DNA from: DASVLX01 sp035552275
GTDB lineage: Bacteria > Actinomycetota > Actinomycetes > Mycobacteriales > Pseudonocardiaceae
NCBI GenBank assembly: GCA_035552275.1
Contig: DASZLR010000066.1
Span: forward strand, 1-7,159
Direction: 5' to 3'
DNA: 7,159 bases
Both the position numbers and the translations under genes were made by a program. This document shows positions 1 through 5,843 of this stretch, piece by piece; positions within the stretch are counted from its first letter, which is position 1; every line of letters begins with the position of its first letter. The notes under the pieces were generated by a model. That model searched no databases. It saw only the letters and a program-made list of their open reading frames with translations, and was not told the DNA's origin.

Positions 1-302
1 TTCTTCTGTGCGAGCTGCAGCACATAGGTCATCGCATTGCCGTAGCCCCGCACGGCCTGCCCCGCGACGCCGTCGGCATCCATCGGCGCTTCCCGATCCA
101 ACGCGGCGAAGGCATCGTCCTCGCTGACGTTGAATCCCTCGATCATGTTCGAGCCGCGGATCGCTTCTGACAACAGCACCCGCCGCAGCAGGCCGCTCCA
201 CGGTCCGTCAGCCGGCAACCGAGACTCCTGGATCATCGCGATGACGCGGTAGTCCCGTTCGTCCAAGTCCGGGTCCGAAAGTATCGGACTATCCGACCGC
301 AT
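1..302 (-). CDS. Fic family protein, N-terminal part (runs off left edge)
   Basis: Only the first 100 codons are present; the reading frame continues past base 1. The translation begins MRSDSPILSDPDLDE and contains LLSEAIRGSNMIEGFNVSED at residues 43-62, followed by an AVRGYGNAMTYVLQLA segment (residues 83-98). This is the typical N-terminal domain of Fic proteins. S51-x3-E55-G56 fits the (S/T)xxxE(G/N) inhibitory helix of class II Fic enzymes, whose glutamate blocks the ATP site. Fic proteins usually transfer AMP from ATP to a hydroxyl side chain of a target protein. The catalytic HPFx(D/E)GN motif would lie beyond the window and was not seen, so activity is unproven. The ATG shares its first base with the last base of the adnA stop codon (TGATG), and AGGTGAG lies 6 bases upstream, so translation is probably coupled to adnA. 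The target is unknown. The family call is fairly secure; the function is inference. Confidence 0.82.
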   Translation of the reverse strand, partial: MRSDSPILSDPDLDERDYRVIAMIQESRLPADGPWSGLLRRVLLSEAIRGSNMIEGFNVSEDDAFAALDREAPMDADGVAGQAVRGYGNAMTYVLQLAQK

Positions 303-3300
303 CACTGGCTCACCTGGCGGCCGGCGTCATGCACGGGGCAGCTGGTGCGGGCCGGACAGCGGGAGCAGTCGGCGTTCTCGGTGGCGCGGTAGGCGGGGCC
401 GACGCAGGCCTGGGCCGCGTCGCGGACCACGTCCAGCCACTCGTCCACGGCTTCCTTGGACAGCGGCGACTGCCCGCGCTCGGCCGGCTCACCACCCTGG
501 TTCTGTTTCGCCACGTACAGCAGCCGCGCCCCGCCCGGCTCGGCGGCGACGCCCAGCTCGCCGAACGCGTCGAGCGCGGCGGCCAGCTGATAGATCGCCA
601 GCTGCGGATGCGCCTCGGCCTTCTCCTCGCTGGGCAGATTGGCCTTGCCGGTCTTGATGTCGACCACCACCGGCCGGCCCTTCGCGTCAACCTCCAGTCG
701 GTCGACCCGACCGCGCACCCGCAACCACGGACCGCCGGGCCGGCGCTCCGGCTTGATGTCCAGCGGATGCTCGACCGCGACCTGGGTCAGCTCGGTCCGC
801 GACGCCGCCAACCAGGACCGGAACGCCGCGACCATCCGCTCCACCCGAGCCCGCTCCCGCCGGGAAAACCACGGCGCCCCGGCGTCGACCTCGGCCCATG
901 CCTTATCCAGGGCCTCCCGCAGTGCCTCGGTGTCCGCGCCCTCGGCGACGGCCTGGGCCAGGTCGTGCACCAGGCTGCCGGTGATCGCCGGCAGCGTCGA
1001 CGGATCGGTGCCGCCATGCCGCTCGACCAGCCAGCGCAGCGGACACGTGGTCAACGTTTCCACAGTGGACGGCGAGATCGGCACCTCGTCCTCTTCGGTC
1101 CATAGTGGACCATCAGTGGACACCTCGGACAAGCCGTACCAGTGTTTCGGATGCGCGCCAGGCACCCCGGCGGCGGCCAGCCGGGCGAGCTGTCCGGCGG
1201 CACGCTCCCGGCGCGGCGCCCCGACGTCCGGATCGCAGGTCACCCGGCGCAGCTCGCCGACCAGATCGGCCACGCTCAGCGCCCGCTCCGCCGACCGCGC
1301 CGGCATCGCGCCGGCCTGCTCAGCCGCATCCAGCTCGGCCAACTCGTCCAGGAACCGGGACGGTTGCTCGTCTTCCCCGCGCACCGCGCTGACCAGCAGC
1401 ACCCGCCGGGCTCGGCTGACGGCCAGCCGCAGCAGCCGGCGTTCCTCGGCCAGCAGTGGCGCGGTGGCGGAGACCTCGCCAGCGGTGACGCCGGACAGCA
1501 GGTCGACCAGTTTTTCCACGCCCAGCAACGATCCGCGCGGCCGCAGGTCCGGCCAACTGCCCTCCTGCACACCCGGCACCGCGACCACCGTCCACTCGCG
1601 ACCGGACGCGGCGTGCGCGGTGAGCACGTTGACCGCCTCACCGACCGGCGCGGACGGCGCCAGCGAGTCGCCGATGATCCGTTGCGCCACGAGGTATTCG
1701 GCGAAACCGCCGACCCCCGATCCGGGCAGCCGGTCGGCGTGCCGGGCCGCCGCGTCGAACAACATCAGCACTGCGTCCAGGTCGCGATCCGCCTGCGCGC
1801 CAACGGGTCCACCGCGCGCGGACCGGTCGACGAGCCGGCGTTCCAACCCACTGGCCCGCCACAGCCGCCACAGCACCTGTTCCACACCCTGCCCCTCGGC
1901 GACCAGCTCAGTGGCCAGCTTCAGCAGATCCGCGATCCGCCGCACCGGCCCACGCGCACCCTCGTCCAGCGCGGCCAGCGCGTCTCCGGAGCACACCGCC
2001 TCCACCAGCAGCTCCCCGCTGGACCGGGCGCCCCCGGCGGCAAGTTCCAACCGCCGCAACCCACGCCGCAGCCGCCGCATCGCCAGCGCGTCCGCGCCGC
2101 CCAGCGGACCGGACAGCAGCGCGACCGCGGTGTCCTCGTCCAACTGACAGTCGGTGGCCCGCAGCAGTTCCAAGAACGGCCGCACCATCGAGTGCCGGGC
2201 CAGTGGCACCGTCTCGGCCGGCACCGCCAGCGGCACCCCGGCGGCGAGCAGCGCCCGGCGCAGCACCGGCAGCGAACGCTCCGCCGAACGCACCAACACC
2301 GCCATCGCCGACCACGGCACCCCGTCCAGCAGATGCGCGCGGCGCAGTTGATCGGCGACCCAGCCGGCCTCCTGCGCGGCGGATGCGAACAGCCGCACCG
2401 CGACCCGGCCGGCAGGCTGACCGTCACTGTCCTGGCCATCACTGTCCTGGCCATAACTGTCGCTTGTGGACTGAGTCGGCACCCGGTGCGGTCCGGCGCC
2501 GGGCAGCCGTTCGGTGAGCCGACGCACCGCCGTGGACACTGCCGGCGCCATGCGGTGATCGACGGCGAGTACCACGGTCCGCGCGGAATCGACATCGGTC
2601 AACAAGGTGGGATCGGCCCCACGGAAGGAGAACACCGTCTGGTCGGGGTCGCCGAACAGCACGCATTCCGCGCTGCCGGCGGCCAGTCGGGCGACCAGTT
2701 GGAACGCTTGCGGGTCCAGATGCTGTGCGTCGTCCACGAACAGGTGCCGCACCCGCGCGCGCTCGGTCACCGCCAGCTCGTCATCGCTGTCGAACGCGGC
2801 CAGTGCGCTGGCGACCAGTTCGGCCGCGTCCAGCGATCCGCCACCGCTGAGCAACGTCACCTGCTCGTACTGCTGGCCGAACGTGCCGGCAGCGACCCAC
2901 TCCGCACGATCGTGCCGGCGGCCCAGCTCGATGAGATCGTCCGGCCCGATCCCCCGCTCGGCCGCGCGCAGCAGCAGATCCCGCAGTTCGGCGGCGAAGC
3001 CCGGCAAACCCAACGCGGGCCGCAGTTTCACCGGCCAGTCGATCGCGCCCCTCTCGATGTCGCCGGCCAGCAGGTCGCGCACCACCGCGTCCTGATCCGG
3101 GCCGGACAACAGTCGAGGCGGCGGTTCGCCGTGCAGGGCGGCCTGGGCTCGCAGCACCCCGAAGGCGTACGAGTGAATGGTCCGCACCAGGGGGGTGCGG
3201 GCGGTGCGGAGCCCGCCCTCTGGAGTACTCAGCAGCCGGCTGATCCGGGTGCGCAGCGCGGTCGCCGCGCGGCGGCTGGCGGCCAGCACCAGCACGCTCT

Positions 3301-3475
3301 CCGGGTCGGCGTGCCGGCCGAGAATCCGGTCCGCCACCAGTTCGGTGACCAGGGTCGTCTTGCCAGTGCCCGGACCGCCAAGCACCCGCAGCAGGCCGCC
3401 GGAATGCTCGAGCACGCGATTCGCGGCCGGATCCCAGCTGACCGGCTCTCGCACATCGGGGCGCACCAGGGTCAC
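302..3475 (-). CDS. adnA: AdnA-type ATP-dependent helicase-nuclease (UvrD-like motor plus PD-(D/E)XK nuclease)
   Basis: 1057 residues, close to mycobacterial AdnA. With AdnB it forms the actinobacterial counterpart of RecBCD/AddAB, which unwinds and degrades double-strand break ends. The superfamily 1 motor is visible: Walker A GGPGTGKT (33-40), motif II VDDAQ (247-251, Asp where many UvrD proteins have Glu), motif III GDPDQTVFSFRG (275-286), motif V TAHAASGREW (619-628) with VPGVQEGSWPD (633-643), and motif VI around EERRLLRLAVSRARR (677-691). The C-terminal nuclease has TGSLVHDLA (H837), D925, D939-I-K941, and QLAIY (958-962). C811, C1037, C1040 and C1046 fit an AddB-like 4Fe-4S staple. The Walker A form and motif V resemble AdnA; AdnB has an AGAGAGKT-type Walker A. 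The GTG start has no clear ribosome binding site but overlaps the stop of a small upstream ORF. AdnB is not seen; a Fic gene follows instead. A 15-base tandem repeat encodes an acidic linker at about 339-353. Confidence 0.9.
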   Translation of the reverse strand: MTLVRPDVREPVSWDPAANRVLEHSGGLLRVLGGPGTGKTTLVTELVADRILGRHADPESVLVLAASRRAATALRTRISRLLSTPEGGLRTARTPLVRTIHSYAFGVLRAQAALHGEPPPRLLSGPDQDAVVRDLLAGDIERGAIDWPVKLRPALGLPGFAAELRDLLLRAAERGIGPDDLIELGRRHDRAEWVAAGTFGQQYEQVTLLSGGGSLDAAELVASALAAFDSDDELAVTERARVRHLFVDDAQHLDPQAFQLVARLAAGSAECVLFGDPDQTVFSFRGADPTLLTDVDSARTVVLAVDHRMAPAVSTAVRRLTERLPGAGPHRVPTQSTSDSYGQDSDGQDSDGQPAGRVAVRLFASAAQEAGWVADQLRRAHLLDGVPWSAMAVLVRSAERSLPVLRRALLAAGVPLAVPAETVPLARHSMVRPFLELLRATDCQLDEDTAVALLSGPLGGADALAMRRLRRGLRRLELAAGGARSSGELLVEAVCSGDALAALDEGARGPVRRIADLLKLATELVAEGQGVEQVLWRLWRASGLERRLVDRSARGGPVGAQADRDLDAVLMLFDAAARHADRLPGSGVGGFAEYLVAQRIIGDSLAPSAPVGEAVNVLTAHAASGREWTVVAVPGVQEGSWPDLRPRGSLLGVEKLVDLLSGVTAGEVSATAPLLAEERRLLRLAVSRARRVLLVSAVRGEDEQPSRFLDELAELDAAEQAGAMPARSAERALSVADLVGELRRVTCDPDVGAPRRERAAGQLARLAAAGVPGAHPKHWYGLSEVSTDGPLWTEEDEVPISPSTVETLTTCPLRWLVERHGGTDPSTLPAITGSLVHDLAQAVAEGADTEALREALDKAWAEVDAGAPWFSRRERARVERMVAAFRSWLAASRTELTQVAVEHPLDIKPERRPGGPWLRVRGRVDRLEVDAKGRPVVVDIKTGKANLPSEEKAEAHPQLAIYQLAAALDAFGELGVAAEPGGARLLYVAKQNQGGEPAERGQSPLSKEAVDEWLDVVRDAAQACVGPAYRATENADCSRCPARTSCPVHDAGRQVSQ
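309..315 (-). promoter_or_regulatory. Ribosome binding site for the Fic gene, inside the adnA 3' end
   Basis: On the minus strand the bases read AGGTGAG, a strong Shine-Dalgarno match, six bases before the ATG at 302-300. It lies within the last codons of adnA and supports both the chosen Fic start and coupling between the two genes. Confidence 0.7.
2424..2461 (-). repeat. 15-bp tandem repeat (about 2.5 copies) inside adnA
   Basis: Two perfect copies of TCACTGTCCTGGCCA (2424-2438 and 2439-2453, plus strand) are followed by a partial third copy, TAACTGTC (2454-2461). The period is five codons, so length changes keep the frame. It encodes GQDSDGQDSDGQ-like residues (about 342-353), a polar acidic linker between the motif III region and the next helicase segment. 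Replication slippage is the likely origin. Confidence 0.85.
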
Positions 3476-3600
3476 GCCGTGATGGAACCACGCACGACCG
3501 ACATCACCGCCGCCGACACCCTGGGCGCTATCGGGCCACCCTCAGTCACCGAGTAAGCCGTCCAGTATTGGTAGTCCGCGTCGAAGATCAGTGTGCTCAT
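3472..3600 (-). CDS. Possible 42-residue leader peptide or small protein coupled to adnA
   Basis: An ATG at 3600-3598 opens a 42-codon frame that starts MSTLIFDADYQYWTAYSVTE and ends ...SVVRGSITA. Its TGA stop (3474-3472) overlaps the GTG start of adnA as GTGA, the arrangement used by coupled gene pairs elsewhere in this window. AdnA itself lacks a recognisable Shine-Dalgarno sequence, so ribosomes ending here could supply its initiation. The peptide has no recognised domain, signal peptide or membrane segment; the N-terminal half is rich in aromatic and acidic residues. Third-position GC is about 80 percent, lower than in the flanking genes but well above random. A GTGAG lies nine bases before the ATG and is only a moderate binding site. 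The frame differs from adnA, so it is not an N-terminal extension. It could also be a chance ORF in the divergent promoter region. Confidence 0.42.
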   Translation of the reverse strand: MSTLIFDADYQYWTAYSVTEGGPIAPRVSAAVMSVVRGSITA

Positions 3601-3641
3601 ATTCTGACGCTCACAAGGCGCGGAAGTGATTTGATGCGATC
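3476..3641. promoter_or_regulatory. Divergent intergenic region between adnA and the hydrolase operon
   Basis: These 166 bases separate genes that point away from each other, so promoters for both directions must lie here or inside the flanking coding ends. On the minus side most of it is filled by the 42-codon ORF. The stretch around 3595-3640 is less GC-rich, as expected for a promoter, with a TATTCT at 3600-3605 on the plus strand but no convincing -35 box at the right distance. No LexA-type palindrome (GAAC-N4-GTTC) was found. The promoter role is inferred from layout only. Confidence 0.35.
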
Positions 3642-4418
3642 ATGTCCGACGACCGGCCTCCGCTGCACCTGCACGAGCTCGGGTCGCCCGGCGGTCCGCC
3701 GCTGTTGGCGCTGCACGGCCTCGCCGGTCACGGCCGACGCTGGCGGGCACTGGACGGGCGCCACCCGTACCGGCTGCTGGCGCCGGACCTGCGCGGGCAC
3801 GGCCGGTCGACCTCGCTGCCACCGTGGACCCTGGAGCAGCACGCGGCCGACATGCTGGCCGTGATCGACGGTCTGGGGCTGGCGGCGGTGCCCGTTGTGG
3901 CGCACTCGTTCGGCGCGGCGGTCGCGCTGCATCTGCTCCGGCTGGCGCCTGGGAGGGTGAGCAAGCTGGTGCTGCTGGATCCGTCAATCGGCCTGCGGCC
4001 GGAGCTGGCGCTGGATGGCGCGAGCCAGCCGGAGCCGTTGTTCGGCAGCCGGAAGCAGGCCTGGGCCGAGCAGCGGGCGAGCTGGCCAGCGGTGGTCCCC
4101 GATGCCGCGGTGGACGCGGAAGTGCACGACAACGTCGGCCAGGTCGGGAAGACCTGGCGATTTCGGTACTGCCCGCCGGCGGTCGTGACGGCGTGGAGCG
4201 AGATGAGCCGCGCGGCCGTGCTGCCCAGCCCCGGAACGCCGACACTGCTGGTGCGCGCGCTGGGCCAACCGTATGTTTCGCCGGCTTTCGTCAACGGCTG
4301 CCGGCTCGCGCTGGGCAGCGAGTTCACCCTGGTCAACCTTGACTGCGGGCACATGATCTACCTGGAACGGCCGGCGGAGACCGCCGAGCTGATCACTCGA
4401 TTCGTTGGGCAGGGATGA
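3642..4418 (+). CDS. Alpha/beta fold hydrolase (LipV-like)
   Basis: 258 residues, the normal length for a single-domain alpha/beta hydrolase. Oxyanion-hole HG is at 25-26 (LALHGLAGHG), the strand-helix segment LAPDLRGHGRS at 46-56, the nucleophile elbow VVAHSFGAA at 85-93 with Ser89, and the catalytic histidine is H237 in LDCGHMIYLERP. The usual acid after strand 7 is not evident: TLLVRALGQPYVSP (201-214) has no Asp or Glu. D113 in KLVLLDPS, after strand 6, is a candidate replacement. The enzyme probably hydrolyses an ester or related bond; the substrate is unknown. There is no signal peptide, so it is probably cytosolic. An in-frame TGA at 3627-3629 and no earlier start codon fix ATG 3642 as the first possible start; GGAAG lies 15 bases upstream. 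The stop overlaps the next gene (ATGA). It occupies the place of lipV (Rv3203), divergent from adnA in M. tuberculosis, which supports an orthologous role. Its link to DNA repair is unexplained. Confidence 0.85.
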   Translation: MSDDRPPLHLHELGSPGGPPLLALHGLAGHGRRWRALDGRHPYRLLAPDLRGHGRSTSLPPWTLEQHAADMLAVIDGLGLAAVPVVAHSFGAAVALHLLRLAPGRVSKLVLLDPSIGLRPELALDGASQPEPLFGSRKQAWAEQRASWPAVVPDAAVDAEVHDNVGQVGKTWRFRYCPPAVVTAWSEMSRAAVLPSPGTPTLLVRALGQPYVSPAFVNGCRLALGSEFTLVNLDCGHMIYLERPAETAELITRFVGQG

Positions 4419-4741
4419 TGGACGATCAGTTGCACGAGCGGATTCGTGAGGTGGTGGCCGCCATTCCGGCCGGCTCGGTGGCCACCTACGGCGACGTGGC
4501 CGATATCGCCCGCGCGCCATCGCCCCGGCTGGTCGGCCGGGTGCTCGCCGAGGACGGGCACGATCTGCCGTGGCACCGGGTGCTGCGGGCCGACGGCACC
4601 CCGGCCCCGCACCTGGCCAGGGAACAGCTGGAACTGCTGCGCGCGGAGGGGGTGCTCGCGGCCGGCGAGCGCGTCGACCTGCGCCGTCACCGGTGGCCGG
4701 AGGCTCGTCAGGCCGAGCCGCCGACACTGTTCGAGCCGTAA
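4415..4741 (+). CDS. Alkyltransferase-like protein (ATL, MGMT family, Trp in place of active-site Cys)
   Basis: 108 residues, the size of a free MGMT C-terminal domain. The DNA-binding motifs are present: VATYGDVA (22-29, Tyr25 flips the nucleotide), SPRLVGRVLA (36-45, Arg38 likely the arginine finger), and LPWHRVLRADG (51-61). In O6-alkylguanine-DNA methyltransferases the last motif is PCHRV, with the cysteine accepting the alkyl group. Here Trp53 replaces it, as in the ATL proteins of Escherichia coli and Schizosaccharomyces pombe. Such proteins bind O6-alkylguanine but cannot repair it, and in studied cases hand it to nucleotide excision repair. The start overlaps the hydrolase stop (ATGA, 4415-4418); a second ATG follows directly, so the true start may be 4418. 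It corresponds in position and family to Rv3204 of M. tuberculosis. The annotation 'methylated-DNA-cysteine methyltransferase' would be misleading, because the methyl-accepting residue is absent. Confidence 0.9.
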   Translation: MMDDQLHERIREVVAAIPAGSVATYGDVADIARAPSPRLVGRVLAEDGHDLPWHRVLRADGTPAPHLAREQLELLRAEGVLAAGERVDLRRHRWPEARQAEPPTLFEP

Positions 4742-4751
4742 CCTGTCTCGT

Positions 4752-5843
4752 GTGGACCTGCCTGTGATGCCGCCGGTGCGACCGATGCTGGCCAAGGCGG
4801 TGCGCGAGGTGCCCCGCGCGCCCGGACTGGTGTACGAGCCGAAGTGGGACGGCTTTCGCTGCGTCGTGTTCCGCGATGGCCCTGATATCGAGCTCGGGTC
4901 GCGCAACGACCGCCCGCTGACCAGGTATTTTCCCGAGGTTGCCGAGATGCTGGCGGCCGCCCTGCCACCACGGTGTGTGGTGGACGGCGAGATCGTCGTC
5001 GTCACCGGCACCGGACTGGACTTCGACACTCTGCAACTCCGGCTGCATCCGGCAGCGTCCCGGGTGAAGAAGCTGGCCGCCGAGACACCGGCCAGCTTTG
5101 TGGCGTTCGATCTGCTCGCGGTCGGCGACCGCGACCTGACCGGTGAGCCGTTCGCCGTCCGGCGCGAACTGCTGGCCGAGGTCCTCATCGAGAGTTCCCG
5201 GGTGTATCTCACACCGCTGACCGAGGACCCGGACGTCGCCCAGGACTGGTTCGTCCGGTTCGAGGGCGCCGGGTTCGACGGCGTGATGGCCAAGGACGTC
5301 ACCCTGCCGTACCAGCAGGACAAACGGGTGATGTGGAAGGTCAAGCACGAGCGCACCGCCGACTGTGTGGTCGCCGGGTTCCGCTGGCACAAGGACGGCG
5401 AGACGATCGGATCACTGCTACTCGGGTTGTACGACGAGCACGGCTCCCTGCACCACATCGGCGTGGCCAGCAGCTTCACCGCCGCCCGCCGCGCCGAGTT
5501 GGTGAGCGAGCTCGCGCCGCTGCGGGAGAACGCCCTCGACGGGCACCCCTGGGCGGAATGGGTGACGGCGGTGGCCGGGCAGCACGCCGGCCAGCGGACG
5601 CCGGGGGCCGTGAGCCGGTGGAGCGCCGGCAAGGACCTGTCCTGGGAGCCGCTACGACCGGAACTGGTGGCCGAGGTGCGGTACGAACACCTGCAGTCCG
5701 GGCGATTCCGGCACATGAGCCGGCTGGTCCGCTTCCGTCCCGATCGCACGCCGGAATCGTGCACGTACGCCCAGCTCCAGGAGGCCGCGCCCGCCGAACT
5801 CGCCACGGTGTTCGGGGTCCGGCGGTTCGGAGTGCGGTCGTGA
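4752..5843 (+). CDS. ligC: ATP-dependent DNA ligase, LigC type
   Basis: 363 residues. It has the adenylation and OB-fold domains of the short bacterial ATP-dependent ligases, without fused polymerase or nuclease domains as in LigD. Nucleotidyltransferase motifs in order: I EPKWDG (29-34, Lys31 forms the ligase-AMP), Ia ELGSRNDRPLTRYFPE (47-62), III VVDGEI (76-81), IIIa FVAFDLLAV (116-124), IV FEGAGFDGVMAK (170-181), and V VMWKVKHERTADCVV (193 on, Lys196 and Lys198). The OB domain contains IGSLLLGLYDEHG and EVRYEHLQSGRFRH. The beginning, VDLPVMPPVRPMLAK, closely resembles mycobacterial LigC (Rv3731), which supports GTG 4752; ATG 4767 is an alternative. No clear ribosome binding site precedes either, and the gene lies 10 bases after the ATL stop. 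In mycobacteria LigC works with Prim-PolC in short-patch gap repair, and the next gene encodes that partner. The long in-frame extension upstream is a shadow over the ATL gene. Confidence 0.93.
   Translation: MDLPVMPPVRPMLAKAVREVPRAPGLVYEPKWDGFRCVVFRDGPDIELGSRNDRPLTRYFPEVAEMLAAALPPRCVVDGEIVVVTGTGLDFDTLQLRLHPAASRVKKLAAETPASFVAFDLLAVGDRDLTGEPFAVRRELLAEVLIESSRVYLTPLTEDPDVAQDWFVRFEGAGFDGVMAKDVTLPYQQDKRVMWKVKHERTADCVVAGFRWHKDGETIGSLLLGLYDEHGSLHHIGVASSFTAARRAELVSELAPLRENALDGHPWAEWVTAVAGQHAGQRTPGAVSRWSAGKDLSWEPLRPELVAEVRYEHLQSGRFRHMSRLVRFRPDRTPESCTYAQLQEAAPAELATVFGVRRFGVRS
5828..5832 (+). promoter_or_regulatory. Ribosome binding site for the primase-polymerase gene, within ligC
   Basis: CGGAG lies seven bases before the GTG at 5840, inside the last codons of ligC. 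It supports the GTG start that overlaps the ligC stop as GTGA, against much longer in-frame starts inside ligC. Confidence 0.5.

Noticed and set aside
3182..3200. Perfect 7-bp inverted repeat CCGCACC/GGTGCGG with 5-base loop in the adnA 5' part
   Set aside because: It lies deep in coding sequence at residues about 92-98, has no T tract, and hairpins of this size occur by chance in such GC-rich DNA.
1142..3556. Long plus-strand open frame (about 804 codons) opposite adnA
   Set aside because: It is an antisense shadow created by GC-rich codons; its translation is rich in Arg, Pro, Gln and His with no domain, while the minus frame has complete helicase and nuclease motifs.
3608..3616. Minus-strand TTGTGAGCG, a partial (7 of 9) match to the mycobacterial damage-inducible TTGTCRGTG element
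   Set aside because: No TAnnnT -10 element follows at the required spacing, so a PafBC-type promoter is not supported.
3476..3641. LexA/SOS box in the divergent region of a repair cluster
   Set aside because: No GAAC-N4-GTTC palindrome or close variant was found on either strand.
4446..4751. N-terminal extension of ligC over the ATL gene
   Set aside because: The extension reads low-complexity residues and overlaps the ATL gene; resemblance to mycobacterial LigC begins at VDLPVMPP, placing the start at 4752.
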